Shown piece by piece: positions 1 through 9,575 of a DNA stretch of 64,000 bases. The DNA comes from Paenibacillus woosongensis (GTDB taxonomy: Bacteria > Bacillota > Bacilli > Paenibacillales > Paenibacillaceae). The first letter of the stretch is position 1; each line of letters starts with the position of its first letter. The notes below the pieces were generated by a model. The model worked only from the letters and a program-made list of their open reading frames with translations. It was not told the origin of the DNA and made no database searches. The stretch is from positions 4,526,001 through 4,590,000 of the forward strand of contig NZ_CP126084.1 of NCBI RefSeq assembly GCF_030122845.1, given 5' to 3'. The position numbers and the translations under genes were made by a program.

Positions 1-67
1 TCACGTCCTTCAAATAGACCCACTGACCGTCAGGTAACGCCGTCTGATAACTAAAGACGCTTTTCAA
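1..67 (-). CDS. 5' end of an unidentified protein cut by the window edge
   Basis: An open frame runs off the left edge on the minus strand. It would begin at a TTG codon (positions 67-65) preceded by a good GGAGAG ribosome site five bases upstream, and reads MKSVFSYQTALPDGQWVYLK and onward. Only about 22 residues are visible, too few to recognise a family. It faces away from the window and is separated from the pectin operon by a terminator, so it is probably a separate transcription unit. The start is an inference from the ribosome site alone. Confidence 0.5.
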   Translation of the reverse strand, partial: MKSVFSYQTALPDGQWVYLKDV

Positions 68-202
68 AATATCTCTCCTTTCCTACTTTTAAGATATTTT
101 ACCATAATATATTTAAAAAATAACCTTTTAACTATATTGGTAATTTAAGTTTTGTAAATATTTAGCGCTTTTAAGGGTTGCTGTATAAGCATCATTCCCA
201 GG

Positions 203-227
203 AAAAAAACGCCTCGCGGCGTTTTTT
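203..227 (-). terminator. Intrinsic terminator of the pectin operon
   Basis: A short GC-rich hairpin (AACGCC, loop TCGC, GGCGTT) is flanked by A and T runs, so it can act in both directions. It lies about 40 bases after the stop codon of the ASRT-family gene and is the likely end of the operon that starts near 6.1 kb. Confidence 0.8.
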
Positions 228-266
228 AGCAAGCTAAATTTAGATGAAAATTTGAGCAGGACACGG

Positions 267-644
267 CTAACTTTCAATAGGATAGGCCATGACGCTCATC
301 AGTGCCAGCTCCGGCTGGGTCGTATCGAGACGGCTGTATTGAATGATGACGGGAACATCACTTTCTAACGTTAGCGCATAAGGCACTCCGGCAGGGATTC
401 GCTCTCCGCCGCTCTCCAGGGAGGTAGTGCGAATATGCCTTGTGCGGCGGCCTTCAACAATAGCCTCAATGCCCTCCAGCGGCTCGCGGTCTTCATAATA
501 GATGGTAATGCCAAGCCTTGCCGGCGTCTCCCCGCAATTCAGCACGCAGATGCTTTCGTGGCTGACGAGTTCTCCCCGGCTGTCCGGCGGAATATATCCG
601 TCGGGAATGACCCAGAAACGGTGTCCTTTTGCTTGAACTCCCAT
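267..644 (-). CDS. ASRT-family (sensory rhodopsin transducer-like) small protein
   Basis: A 125-residue soluble protein with no signal peptide or membrane segment. The N-terminal GHRFWVIPDGYIP and the beta-rich remainder resemble the ASRT family, named after the Anabaena sensory rhodopsin transducer, which forms small beta-sandwich oligomers. Related proteins occur in bacteria lacking rhodopsin, where a role in carbohydrate binding or sensing has been suggested. The start follows an AAGGGAG ribosome site. It is the last gene of the rhamnogalacturonan operon, 21 bases after the GH105 gene, so a role linked to uronide use is more likely than light sensing. The family call is fairly secure; the function is not known. 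Confidence 0.75.
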   Translation of the reverse strand: MGVQAKGHRFWVIPDGYIPPDSRGELVSHESICVLNCGETPARLGITIYYEDREPLEGIEAIVEGRRTRHIRTTSLESGGERIPAGVPYALTLESDVPVIIQYSRLDTTQPELALMSVMAYPIES

Positions 645-665
645 ATTGGCGGTTCTCCCTTCTTG

Positions 666-1700
666 TTAATTGTACGGATCTTCCTTGGAGCGCAGCAGCT
701 GCGCCAGGAACACCAGAGCCAGCCCCTGTCCCCAGCCTTGGATCCGTTTGCAAGGCACTTCCTTGTACCCCTCTACATCATTCATGACCGCCGTACCGGC
801 CGAAACGTCTGTAACCGTGCCGTCGTCCTTGATCCGAGACAGAATGCCTTCGATCGATTTTTGCGTATACTTGTTGTACAATCTTCCCCGCATCAGCAGC
901 GCCGTAGCGATCCCAGCCGATCCGGAGGTCTCCAGGTAAGAGGTCTCGTCATCCAGCACCGTATGCCACAGCCCTTCGGGCGATTGCAGCCTGACGAGCG
1001 CACTGAGCTGATCCCGCAAAGAGCCGTCGATGATCATATAGGATGGGTGCTGAACCTCGACGTACTGCAGCGCCTTCGACATCGTAAGCGCCGCCCAGCT
1101 GTTGCCGCGGGCCCAGTAGATACCGGACATATGGTTCTGGTTCAAATGATCCCAGCCATGATAGTAAAGATTCGTGTCCGGATCCTGCAGAAACTCCTCA
1201 TGTCCGTGATACTGCTTCAGGCCGTCCTCGAAATATTCCTTGTTTCCGAGCAGATGCCCGATGCGCAGCAGAAAATAACCCGCCATGAACATCGTATCCA
1301 CCCAAGCCTGCTGGGGAAATACGTCATTCACCGAATTCACCGTATGCTGAAAAATACCATCCGCGAACCGTTCCGCTTTATTTTTCAAAAATTCCGCCAT
1401 TTCGACAGCCGTGTTTAAATATTTCTCGTCCTGGTAGACCTGATATAGCGTCAGCAGACAGTGGCCGATTGAAACGCCGTTTACGGAAAGCTTCGGCAGG
1501 CCGTCCTCCATATGCTCGTCGACCCAGGCTTTCAGTTTGGTTAAATATTCCTCATTTCCCGTTGCCTCGTACGCTTCGCAGACCCCGTAATATGCTACGC
1601 CGCCCGGCCAGTCCCAGTTGAAATCCATATTAAACGTACGTTCGACGACCCGGGCGATCGTCTGCTTCACCTTCGCCTCATCATAAACCAATGCTGGCAT
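666..1700 (-). CDS. GH105 unsaturated rhamnogalacturonyl hydrolase (YteR/YesR type)
   Basis: A cytoplasmic enzyme of 344 residues that should remove the unsaturated galacturonic acid left at the non-reducing end of rhamnogalacturonan oligosaccharides by lyases. Family features are WDWPGGVAYYGVCEAYE near the N-terminus, the HCLLTLYQVY segment, FMAGYFLLRIG, YWARGNSWAALTMSKAL and ETSGSAGIATALL, the (alpha/alpha)6 barrel pattern of GH88/GH105. The frame extends 36 codons upstream, but the start at 1700 has a strong GGGGAGGAG site, and the shorter form matches the usual length. No signal peptide. It lies between the acetylesterase and ASRT genes, so the operon imports and then trims acetylated unsaturated oligomers. 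Confidence 0.88.
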   Translation of the reverse strand: MPALVYDEAKVKQTIARVVERTFNMDFNWDWPGGVAYYGVCEAYEATGNEEYLTKLKAWVDEHMEDGLPKLSVNGVSIGHCLLTLYQVYQDEKYLNTAVEMAEFLKNKAERFADGIFQHTVNSVNDVFPQQAWVDTMFMAGYFLLRIGHLLGNKEYFEDGLKQYHGHEEFLQDPDTNLYYHGWDHLNQNHMSGIYWARGNSWAALTMSKALQYVEVQHPSYMIIDGSLRDQLSALVRLQSPEGLWHTVLDDETSYLETSGSAGIATALLMRGRLYNKYTQKSIEGILSRIKDDGTVTDVSAGTAVMNDVEGYKEVPCKRIQGWGQGLALVFLAQLLRSKEDPYN

Positions 1701-1752
1701 GTCTAGCTCTCCTCCCCTTAATGGCTCTGTGATCATTTGTTCCTCCCATACG

Positions 1753-2922
1753 TTACCTGAGATACATGAATAAAGGCTGCAGCTGCAAATCGCCAATTCC
1801 GTCGGCAATTAACCGGGCGATCGCTTCTCCCCCCTGCTCCTGGAAATGCGTATTGTCCTGTACGCCCGCAGGGAAGTTCATGTATTCGCCCGGGTACACC
1901 CACATGAACAGGTCTTTGCAGCCCTCTGGCCCGGCCGTCTCGAACAATCGCTTGCTTCGGGCAGCAAGATCAATAAGCGGCGTATCCGTCTCTGCGGCCA
2001 GCTCCTGCATGGCCGTGATATAATCTCCGTGCGTATCAGAAAGCGTTCCGTCCGGGTTGAAATACCGGCGATGCACCGGCGTCACCAGCACCGGGTAGGC
2101 CCGCTTCTCCCGGGCAGCTTCGATATAACGCAGCAGATGCTGCTTATATGTCGTAAACGGGTCCGTCCCCCGGGGATCGGGCTTCTCGTCGTTATGGCCG
2201 AACTGGAGCATCAGGAAATCGCCAGGTTTGATCAGCTGCAGAATCGCCTCCAGGCGCCCTTCCTCGATGAAGCTCCGCGAGCTGCGCCCGGACTGGGCAT
2301 GATTATCTACACAGACATCGTGCTTGAACAAGGCGGGCAGCAGCTGCCCCCACCCCGCGTAGGGATAGCCGTCCTCCGGCTGATCCGTCACGGTGGAATC
2401 ACCCGCAAGGAATAGGGTCAGCGTATTGGGCGCGGGCTGAAGCTCCAGCATATTCAGGCGAGGCGCCTGCCCTGACACATGCAGACGGAAGCGGCCGCCC
2501 CGCACAGGAACGGCGAATTTCTCCTCGATAAACTGCCCGGCTGCTGAGCGAATCGGCGGCAGCACCCGCTTGCTGCCGGCGACCTTCAGCAGGGTATGCG
2601 TTTCCGCCAAAGCGTCTCCTGCCAGAATGCTCACCACATATACGCCGTCCGGCACATTTGCCGTAAACGTAGCTCCCATCGGAATGCAGAAGCGATGATA
2701 CAGCATGGCTCTGACATCGCCGGGAACGGCAGCGGCCGCGGCCAATCTATCCCGGGCATACACACCGTTTATGTCCTCGAATCCATATCCGGCCGCAGAG
2801 TCATACACACTTTCCGCGGTCACGCCAGTATAGCCTACCGCTGGCTGCCCCGGCCCAAAGTCGAATTTCCACGACATTTTCTCCAGTCCAGGCGCCGCGG
2901 CTCCTTTCCTCTCATCTTTCAT
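1753..2922 (-). CDS. Rhamnogalacturonan acetylesterase-like SGNH hydrolase (YesT/YesY/RhgT type)
   Basis: A 389-residue protein with an N-terminal beta-sandwich domain (starting DFGPGQPAVGYTGV) followed by an SGNH hydrolase domain. The catalytic blocks are visible: LFLAGDST with the serine nucleophile near residue 175, GWGQLLP (glycine block), GHNDEK (asparagine block) and DNTHFQEQGG carrying the Asp-His pair. These are the hallmarks of CE12-type rhamnogalacturonan acetylesterases, which remove O-acetyl groups from galacturonate residues. No signal peptide, so it should act in the cytoplasm on imported oligosaccharides. The start follows GGGAGGGGG. The gene sits between the permease and GH105 genes of the operon. 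Confidence 0.85.
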   Translation of the reverse strand: MKDERKGAAAPGLEKMSWKFDFGPGQPAVGYTGVTAESVYDSAAGYGFEDINGVYARDRLAAAAAVPGDVRAMLYHRFCIPMGATFTANVPDGVYVVSILAGDALAETHTLLKVAGSKRVLPPIRSAAGQFIEEKFAVPVRGGRFRLHVSGQAPRLNMLELQPAPNTLTLFLAGDSTVTDQPEDGYPYAGWGQLLPALFKHDVCVDNHAQSGRSSRSFIEEGRLEAILQLIKPGDFLMLQFGHNDEKPDPRGTDPFTTYKQHLLRYIEAAREKRAYPVLVTPVHRRYFNPDGTLSDTHGDYITAMQELAAETDTPLIDLAARSKRLFETAGPEGCKDLFMWVYPGEYMNFPAGVQDNTHFQEQGGEAIARLIADGIGDLQLQPLFMYLR

Positions 2923-2972
2923 ACAATTCCCCCTCCCCGCTATGGTCTCCTATGACTCACCGTCAACGTCTG

Positions 2973-3812
2973 CTAGCCTTTCAATCCGCTGCTGCTAATT
3001 CCTTCTACAATTTGTTTCTGGAACATAAAAAATACAACAACGACCGGAATCAAACTGACGATGGACATCGCGAACATCGCTCCCCAGTTGGACCCGGACT
3101 CACTGTCCAGAAACATCTTCAGCCCCATCGACACGGTATATTTCTGCGGCGAATTCAAATACAGTACCGGGCCGATCAGATCTTCCCACCGCCAATAGAA
3201 GGAGAAGATTGCCGCTGTAGCGAGCGCTGGTTTAATGAGCGGCAGAATGATGCGGTAGAAGAGCCGGAATTTGTCGCAGCCGTCGATCGTTGCCGCCTCA
3301 TCGAGCTCGCTCGGAATGGAGCGGATGAATTGAATCATCAGGAAAATGAAGAACGGCGCCCCGAAGTAGTTCGGGATGACAATCGGCTTCATGCTGTTCA
3401 GCCATCCGAGCTTCGAGAAAATAATATATTGCGGGACAAGCACCACGTCATGGGGCAGCATCAGCGTTACCATCATTAGCGCAAACCACAGATTGCGCCC
3501 TCTAAAATCAAGCCGGCCGAAGCCGAAGGCGACCAGCGCCGAGGAAATGACGACGCCGATGGTAGCCAGCACCACGATGATGAGCGAATTGACGATAAAC
3601 TGGGCGAAGGGCTGTCCTCCGACACCGGCCCAGCCTGCGGCATAGTTCCCAAAATCCCAGGACTGCGGGATCAGCTGCGAGGCCGTGGCAAAGATCGTCC
3701 GGCTCTCCTTGAAGGAGCTCATGAACAGCCAGATGATCGGGTACAGCATGAGAATGGCAATTGCGCCGACAAACACATGATAGGCCGGCCATTTCCATTT
3801 GCCTGCAGCCAT
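2973..3812 (-). CDS. Carbohydrate ABC transporter permease, MalG type (YesQ-like)
   Basis: A 279-residue inner-membrane permease with about six hydrophobic segments and the MalG-type EAA loop [20 protein letters not shown], which contacts the ATPase. It is the second permease of a CUT1-family sugar importer and should work with the permease at 3815 and the lipoprotein at 4763, most likely taking up rhamnogalacturonan oligosaccharides. The start has an AAAGGAGG site; the stop of the upstream permease is 2 bases away, so translation is probably coupled. No ATPase is encoded here, as is usual for this class, which shares an MsmX-type ATPase encoded elsewhere. Confidence 0.9.
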   Translation of the reverse strand: MAAGKWKWPAYHVFVGAIAILMLYPIIWLFMSSFKESRTIFATASQLIPQSWDFGNYAAGWAGVGGQPFAQFIVNSLIIVVLATIGVVISSALVAFGFGRLDFRGRNLWFALMMVTLMLPHDVVLVPQYIIFSKLGWLNSMKPIVIPNYFGAPFFIFLMIQFIRSIPSELDEAATIDGCDKFRLFYRIILPLIKPALATAAIFSFYWRWEDLIGPVLYLNSPQKYTVSMGLKMFLDSESGSNWGAMFAMSIVSLIPVVVVFFMFQKQIVEGISSSGLKG

Positions 3813-3814
3813 GA

Positions 3815-4714
3815 TTAACGGCCTCCTTTCGACTCATAGAACACCCATAATTTCGATGTCTTGAACAGAATCGCCGTCATGATGCCGACCATAATGAGCA
3901 TGACCCAAGCCATCGCCGCAGCGTAGCCCATATTGTTGAACATGAAGGCCTGCCGGAATAAATACAGGGAGTACAGCAGGGTTCCGTCCATCGGCGTTCC
4001 TTCCCCTTTGGAAATAATATAAGCCGGCACGAACGTCATAAATGCGCTGATCGTTTGCATAATCAGGTTGAACAGGATGATCGGGCTCAGCAGCGGCAGC
4101 GTGATCTTGAAAAACTTGCGGGGAGCGGTTGCTCCGTCAATGCCTGCCGCCTCGTACATCTCCGGAGAGATGTTCTTCAGCCCGGCCAAGAAGATCAGCA
4201 TGGACGATCCGAATTGCCACACCGACAATGCAATCAGGGTTCCAAGTGCGGCATTGGGATCGCCGTACCAAGCGACAGGCGGAATGCCGAGAAATATAAG
4301 CAGGCTGTTTACGATGCCCTGTTCGTTAAAAATGTTGCGCCACATAATCGACACGGCGACGCTTCCGCCGATGATCGATGGCAAATAATACACGGTCCGG
4401 TAAAAGCCGACCATGCGCGACTTCGTATTGAGCAGCATGGCCACGAACAAGGCGAACATCAGCCGCAGCGGCACGCCGGCAAATACATATATAAAAGTAA
4501 CTCTGACCGAGTTCCAATATTTCTGATCCTGGGTAAACATTTTTTTAAAATTGAAGGTTCCAATCCACTGCGGGTTATTGAATAAATTGTAATTCGTGAA
4601 TGACAAATATAATGAGATCAAAATCGGAATAAACGTAAAGACCAAGAACCCGATTACAAACGGACTGATAAAAGCATATCCGGTCAAATTGGCTCTGAGT
4701 GACTGTTTCCGCAA
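3815..4714 (-). CDS. Carbohydrate ABC transporter permease, MalF type (YesP-like)
   Basis: The first permease of the importer, with six hydrophobic segments and the EAA loop [20 protein letters not shown]. The frame opens at a GTG at 4756, but that would put MDFIFMILPGGAGA before the typical start. A TTG at 4714 has AGGAGG ten bases upstream and gives [20 protein letters not shown], the normal N-terminus of this family, so I chose it (300 residues). The alternative GTG has no proper ribosome site. Confidence 0.88.
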   Translation of the reverse strand: MRKQSLRANLTGYAFISPFVIGFLVFTFIPILISLYLSFTNYNLFNNPQWIGTFNFKKMFTQDQKYWNSVRVTFIYVFAGVPLRLMFALFVAMLLNTKSRMVGFYRTVYYLPSIIGGSVAVSIMWRNIFNEQGIVNSLLIFLGIPPVAWYGDPNAALGTLIALSVWQFGSSMLIFLAGLKNISPEMYEAAGIDGATAPRKFFKITLPLLSPIILFNLIMQTISAFMTFVPAYIISKGEGTPMDGTLLYSLYLFRQAFMFNNMGYAAAMAWVMLIMVGIMTAILFKTSKLWVFYESKGGR

Positions 4715-4762
4715 GGCACCTGCACCTCCTGGCAGTATCATGAATATGAAATCCACCTCAGC

Positions 4763-6088
4763 CTATTTATTGTTTGCCAGGATGCCGTTCGCTTCCTGCC
4801 GGAACGCAGATGCAGCTTTCTCCGGAGTTATCTGGCCGTAGTTGATCTGCTCCACCAGGTCGGCAAGGGAGGCGATCACCTGCGGTGAGCCTACCGGCGG
4901 CGCCGGGCTCATCGGTGAGCTCTTCTCTTCCATAGCCGCAACGAAGTCGAATACCTGCTTCTCCGGCTCCGACAATTCAGAGACGATCGCTTCTTTGATC
5001 GATGCCGAGATTGGAACTCCGCGCTCACCCTTGATCATTTTGTTGGCTTCCACGTCATTAATCCAGAAGTCGATAAACTTCGCCGCTTCTTCCTTGTTCT
5101 TGGAATGGGAAGTGATCGACCAGAACATGCTCGGCTGCATGTACAGGCCCTTCTCCATATTCGGTCCCATCATAGACGCCAGTTCCATCGGCCGGTTGAC
5201 CGCGGCCTGAAGTCCAACGTACTGGTTAGACCATTGCCATACGCCGACACCTGTTCCTTTGACGATTTCCGATTCCTCCAAAATGCCTTTCGTTTGCGTC
5301 AGCTTCTCCTGGGAAGGCACGGCGCCTTCTTTGATCAGCCTGGCCAGACGCCCGAAGAATTCGGTGAACAAAGCATCATCCTCATAGCCGAGCGCCGTAC
5401 CTTCCTTGTTATACAGGGAATATCCATGGGTACGAAGGAAGTAATGGAAGAAAATATCCGGCGCCATGGAACCGTCCATGACATAACCCGCGTCTCTAAC
5501 CTTCATGGCGATTTCCTCATATTGATCCCAGGTCCAATTTTCGGGGATGCTGTCGACGCCGGCTTTGTTCAACAGCTCGGGGTCGTATTGGAATCCAAGC
5601 ACGTTCACACCGGTGGGCACGCCGTACTGGACGTCGTTGATTTTTCCTGTGGAAATCACATTTTCGTTGACGTCATCAATTTTGATTTGATTGCCTATAT
5701 AAGGCGTCAGATCCTCAAGCTGGCCGTTCTTGGCATATTGAACAATGTAAGAGATGTCCATCTGCACGATGTCCGGCAGCTGGTTCGCGGCTGCCTGGGG
5801 CGCAAGCTTCTTCCAGTAGTCGTCAAAGGCCGCATACTCCACGTCGATTTTGACGTTGGGGTTCAGCTCTTGATACTTATCGACGATCTGCTGGGTATAT
5901 TCATGGCGCTTATCGCCTCCCCACCAGGCAATTCTCAGCGTCGTTTTATCTTTTTTGCCCTGGCTCTCCTGCACGGGCTTGTCATTGTTCCCTCCGTTAC
6001 TCGCACCTCCGGTGCTGCCTCCGCCGCTGCAGGCAGGCAAAATGAACAGCAGGGCAACCAACATCCATAAAGCGGTTTTCTTCCTCAC
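4763..6088 (-). CDS. Extracellular sugar-binding lipoprotein (YesO-like)
   Basis: A substrate-binding lipoprotein of a CUT1 ABC importer, anchored outside the membrane. It has a lipobox, LFILPACSGGG, after a short hydrophobic signal, then a glycine/asparagine-rich linker and a MalE-like body (LRIAWWGGDKRHEYTQ; QMDISYIVQYAKNGQLEDLT). The GTG at 6088 is preferred over the ATG two codons earlier because the AAAGGGGAG site is then seven bases upstream. It is the first gene of the pectin operon and lies just downstream of a perfect cre, so CcpA repression in good sugars is expected, with activation by the YesMN-like pair at 6210-9555. The ligand is inferred from the neighbours. Confidence 0.88.
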   Translation of the reverse strand: MRKKTALWMLVALLFILPACSGGGSTGGASNGGNNDKPVQESQGKKDKTTLRIAWWGGDKRHEYTQQIVDKYQELNPNVKIDVEYAAFDDYWKKLAPQAAANQLPDIVQMDISYIVQYAKNGQLEDLTPYIGNQIKIDDVNENVISTGKINDVQYGVPTGVNVLGFQYDPELLNKAGVDSIPENWTWDQYEEIAMKVRDAGYVMDGSMAPDIFFHYFLRTHGYSLYNKEGTALGYEDDALFTEFFGRLARLIKEGAVPSQEKLTQTKGILEESEIVKGTGVGVWQWSNQYVGLQAAVNRPMELASMMGPNMEKGLYMQPSMFWSITSHSKNKEEAAKFIDFWINDVEANKMIKGERGVPISASIKEAIVSELSEPEKQVFDFVAAMEEKSSPMSPAPPVGSPQVIASLADLVEQINYGQITPEKAASAFRQEANGILANNK

Positions 6089-6119
6089 AAACATGCTCCC
6101 CTTTCGTCGAACGCTAGTT

Positions 6120-6133
6120 TGTTAACGCTTACA
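6120..6133 (-). promoter_or_regulatory. CcpA-binding site (cre) upstream of the pectin operon
   Basis: On the minus strand the sequence is TGTAAGCGTTAACA, a perfect match to the Bacillus cre consensus TGWAARCGYTWNCW. It is about 30 bases before the lipoprotein start, downstream of or overlapping the likely promoter, where CcpA would block transcription. Inferred from the consensus match only. Confidence 0.8.
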
Positions 6134-6209
6134 ATTATCATTTTCGCCCTTATAGGGGGTGTAAGGAAACTCACTCATCCGACTTAAAGGTATAAAAATC
6201 AGAGGTACT

Positions 6210-7775
6210 TCACTCGGCTTTGCCGTCTTCCAGCGATTTGCGGTATTCCGTCGGCGTCATGCCCATCCATTTCTTGAACGCTTGGCTAAAATATTTGGAG
6301 TTGCCCCCGAAGCCGAAAGCATCGGCAAGCTCGAATACCTTCACGCCGCCGCTGCAGCGGATTTGCTCGGCCGCCTTCTCGATCCGCAGGCGGCTCAAAT
6401 AATGGGAGAAGTTGTCTCCCGTCACCTGCTTGAACACTTTGCCAAGATAATCGGGGTTCATGTACAGCATCTCGTGCGCCACCCCGTTCAGGGTCAGCTC
6501 CGCGTCCATGTAATGCTGCTCAATGATCGAGAGCATTCTCTCAACGATGGAGGAGCGGCGGCTGATGCTGTTCTTGTAGTAGCCGGAGGTGACGTGGATA
6601 GCCGCTTCCTTGACGAACGCCTTCAGGCTGGACAAAGTATCGAGCCTGACGATCTCGGCCATTTGCGCCGTGAAGCGGTGACGATCCTCGGGTGAGCAAA
6701 GGCGGATCAGCATCGCATACAGCTCCAGCACGTAGGAGCGGGTGACGCCGATTTCCAGGCACAGCTCCGCCAGCTGGCAGAACAGCCGCTCCAGTTCGCG
6801 CTCAACCTCGTCGCTGAGGCCCGACTTGATCAGCAGAGCCATCCGCTCCTCGTCCATCTCAACATCCCCGCTTCCCCGACCGTCTGCCGGCAGATCGCTC
6901 TGCGTAATAAGGCTCCCCTCGCCAACGTAAAAGCGGTGGTTCATGCACTCTTGCGCCTCACGATACAGCCTGCGTGCCGCCTCCATCGGACCGGCTTCAC
7001 TGAGCGCCACGGTCAGCTCGACGCTGTAGAAGCCAAAGAACGTCCGCTTCACATCCGCGATGCTCCTCAGCAGAAGGGCCCTGTCCGGCACCTCGCGGAT
7101 GGCCATCAGCAGCCTGCCATGGAGCGTCGCCCCTAGCAGAGCGCCCGTCAGCAAGTCCTCGGCAATATTTTTTAAGGCAAATAAATGCTCGTATTCGTGG
7201 GAATCCTCCAGTTGGAACAAGAGAAGGCGAACCGGCTGCTCTGCGGATTCAAGCCCGAACAGCTCGCGGTAATATTCCAGATCGCTGCGCCCGTACGTCT
7301 TATTGGATACAAGCTCGCGTAAAAATTGCTCCTTCACATGGGGCAGCACCTTGTTCAGCCCGTCCTTCATCCGGGCAATGAATCGCTCCCGCTCGCTCCG
7401 TTCCTCCCGCTCGGCCACAAGCTCGGCCAAGGCTTCGCAGATCTGCGCCTCGTTGCAGGGCTTCAGCAGGTAATGCTTCACCCCAAACTGCATGGCACTG
7501 CGCGCATATTCGAATTCCTTATACCCCGTGAGCATAATGAACCGGATATCGGGGAACGACTGCAGCGTTTTCTCTACCAGCTCCAGCCCGTTCAGCCCGG
7601 GCATGGATATATCGGTAATCACAAAGTCCGGCTGTTCCTGGACGATCAGCTCATAGGCCTCAATTCCATTACGCGCAGTGCCGATCAGCATGGTTCCCGC
7701 GCTTTCCCATTCCACGATCTGCTGAATGCCTTCCAATATCATCCGCTCGTCGTCTACGAGCAGCACCTTATACAT
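6210..7775 (-). CDS. Response regulator with AraC-type output domain (YesN-like)
   Basis: A cytoplasmic regulator of 521 residues. An N-terminal receiver domain shows VLLVDDE (acidic pocket), FVITDISMPGLNG with the phospho-accepting aspartate near residue 55, MLTGYKE and KPCNE with the conserved lysine. A long middle region follows, then two AraC helix-turn-helix motifs at the C-terminus (LTLNGVAHEMLYMNPDYLGK and the stretch ending SQAFKKWMGMTPTEYRK). The frame extends 23 codons further, but the ATG at 7775 has AAGGAGAGG just upstream and overlaps the end of the kinase gene by 8 bases. It probably activates the adjacent pectin operon. Members of this family usually bind direct repeats near the target promoter. 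Confidence 0.9.
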   Translation of the reverse strand: MYKVLLVDDERMILEGIQQIVEWESAGTMLIGTARNGIEAYELIVQEQPDFVITDISMPGLNGLELVEKTLQSFPDIRFIMLTGYKEFEYARSAMQFGVKHYLLKPCNEAQICEALAELVAEREERSERERFIARMKDGLNKVLPHVKEQFLRELVSNKTYGRSDLEYYRELFGLESAEQPVRLLLFQLEDSHEYEHLFALKNIAEDLLTGALLGATLHGRLLMAIREVPDRALLLRSIADVKRTFFGFYSVELTVALSEAGPMEAARRLYREAQECMNHRFYVGEGSLITQSDLPADGRGSGDVEMDEERMALLIKSGLSDEVERELERLFCQLAELCLEIGVTRSYVLELYAMLIRLCSPEDRHRFTAQMAEIVRLDTLSSLKAFVKEAAIHVTSGYYKNSISRRSSIVERMLSIIEQHYMDAELTLNGVAHEMLYMNPDYLGKVFKQVTGDNFSHYLSRLRIEKAAEQIRCSGGVKVFELADAFGFGGNSKYFSQAFKKWMGMTPTEYRKSLEDGKAE

Positions 7776-9555
7776 CCTCGTCCTCTCCTTGTCTATATGG
7801 AATGCGGATACGAATTGCCGTTCTGACGTTCGGCTCACTGTCAATGCGGATGCCCCATTCGGAGCCGAAAGTGAGCTTAATGCGCTCCTCGATGTTGAAT
7901 AGTCCGATGCCTTTGCCCCTCGTCTGCACCCGCCCGCCTCTAAGCTCCGTAAGGAACTCCGGCGTCATTCCCGGGCCATCGTCCTCCACCCGGATATCCA
8001 GCCCGCCCCCGCGTTCGGCCGACTCCTGAACGATGATGCGGATATGGCAAGTTTCGACTCTCGGCTCCAGGGCGTAATGAATGGCGTTCTCCAGCAGGGG
8101 CTGAAGCGTCATTTTCGGAATTAGGGCATCCAGATATTCATCAGGCACCTCCAATTGGAAGTCCAGCCGTTCCTCGAAGCGGATGCGCTGAATCGTCACA
8201 TAGCTGCGCACGATGCCCAACTCCGACTTCAAAGTGATCAGGCTGGTCCCATCACTCAGCGAGCTGCGCAGCAGGAAGCCAAGCGCTTCGACCATTTGCG
8301 AAATTTGCGACTGACGGTTCACCTTGGCCAGCCAATTAATCGAATCCAGCGTGTTGTACAAGAAGTGCGGGTTGATTTGCGCCTGGAGCGCTTTTAATTC
8401 GCTTTCGCGAATGACGAGCTGCTTGGCATAATTTTGGTTGATGAGCTCACGAATGCGCTGAATCATCATTTTAAACGTGCGCTGCAAATGCTCGACCTCG
8501 GTCTGCGACGTTCTCGGCACCTCCCCAAGCGACTGCTCCTCCAGGTTGTCGAGATCGCCCTTCTCAATTCTGCGCATCTTCTTGATCAGTTGTTCGATCG
8601 GCCGGGTGATGCTCCGCGACAACTTCACTCCCAGCGCAATGCCGATCAGCAAAATCAGAATGAAGATGATCGTGACGAGGTCTTTGACGAATGAAATGGT
8701 ACGGAACATGCTGTCATATGGGGTCATATTCAAATAAATCCAGCCTAGATCGGACGACCTTACCCGCGTGAAAAAATATTTACTCCCCCCTACGGTCGTT
8801 AACCCGTAGGATCCGGAGCGCACCCGTTCATCGGCAATCTCCTCCTCCGGGATGAGAGGATGATCGGGGTAAATGATTTTGCTCCCGTCGGTAATGATGA
8901 GATGACTGTCATCCCCGCCGCTTTGCACATAATCCTCCATAATCCGCTCTTTGCGGAAACGTATGATAAGCGTGCCCAGGTCATCCCGCGGAAAAGTCGT
9001 CCCGCTGAACGACTTAATCTGCCGCACGGCGTACAGCGACCGGTCGCTGCCAACGTACCACACGTTCGATCCGTCTGCGTCTTCGGCAATCGTCATGAGC
9101 TCCGTCTGCAGGTCCTGAGCCAAACCAGCCCGATTGCCTCCGATCAGAACATACCGTTCCGGGTCGATGACCATAATCGAATAAACGAATTTCTCGGAGC
9201 CGGCGATGGCGGTGAGACGGTCCATTATTTTTTTGCGCTGAACGGCTTTCTGGTAAGACGTAACGCTGTCCACCTTCAGGCGGGCCAAGCTGTGCTGCAG
9301 CTGCTCATCGGAGAACACCCGGAACGACAGGCCTTCCTGCTCCCTGAGCTGGTTCTCGATTCCGAGCGCTGAACTGTTGAGCACCTGGGAGGTTCGCTCG
9401 TACATTTGCCGGTCGTACAAGTCAGTCACATACTTTAACGCGATCCAATACAAGGAGAAGCTGACGAGCATTAGCAGCGTAATCAAAATCAGCATTTTGT
9501 GATAAATGCCGGCTTCCCTCATTCGTCCGCGAATTTTACCTATCAAGATGGCCAC
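7768..9555 (-). CDS. Membrane sensor histidine kinase (YesM-like)
   Basis: A histidine kinase of up to 595 residues with one transmembrane helix near residues 22-45, an extracellular Cache-like sensor, a second helix near 290-310 (LVTIIFILILLIGIALGVKL) and a HAMP linker. The His_kinase domain shows LQAQINPHFLYNTLDSINWL, where the histidine is phosphorylated, and the ATP-binding lid shows VEDDGPGMTPE and GKGIGLFNIEERI. It should pass a signal from extracellular sugar, perhaps through the binding protein, to the response regulator. The GTG start is uncertain; an internal ATG at 9522 is possible. A perfect cre lies upstream. Confidence 0.9.
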   Translation of the reverse strand: MAILIGKIRGRMREAGIYHKMLILITLLMLVSFSLYWIALKYVTDLYDRQMYERTSQVLNSSALGIENQLREQEGLSFRVFSDEQLQHSLARLKVDSVTSYQKAVQRKKIMDRLTAIAGSEKFVYSIMVIDPERYVLIGGNRAGLAQDLQTELMTIAEDADGSNVWYVGSDRSLYAVRQIKSFSGTTFPRDDLGTLIIRFRKERIMEDYVQSGGDDSHLIITDGSKIIYPDHPLIPEEEIADERVRSGSYGLTTVGGSKYFFTRVRSSDLGWIYLNMTPYDSMFRTISFVKDLVTIIFILILLIGIALGVKLSRSITRPIEQLIKKMRRIEKGDLDNLEEQSLGEVPRTSQTEVEHLQRTFKMMIQRIRELINQNYAKQLVIRESELKALQAQINPHFLYNTLDSINWLAKVNRQSQISQMVEALGFLLRSSLSDGTSLITLKSELGIVRSYVTIQRIRFEERLDFQLEVPDEYLDALIPKMTLQPLLENAIHYALEPRVETCHIRIIVQESAERGGGLDIRVEDDGPGMTPEFLTELRGGRVQTRGKGIGLFNIEERIKLTFGSEWGIRIDSEPNVRTAIRIRIPYRQGEDEDV

Positions 9556-9575
9556 CCCGTTTACAGGTCAATCAT

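Noticed and set aside
435-1418. Long plus-strand open frame of 327 codons
   Set aside because: It is antisense to the GH105 and ASRT-family genes, has no recognisable family and lacks a proper ribosome site. It arises from high GC codon bias of the real genes.
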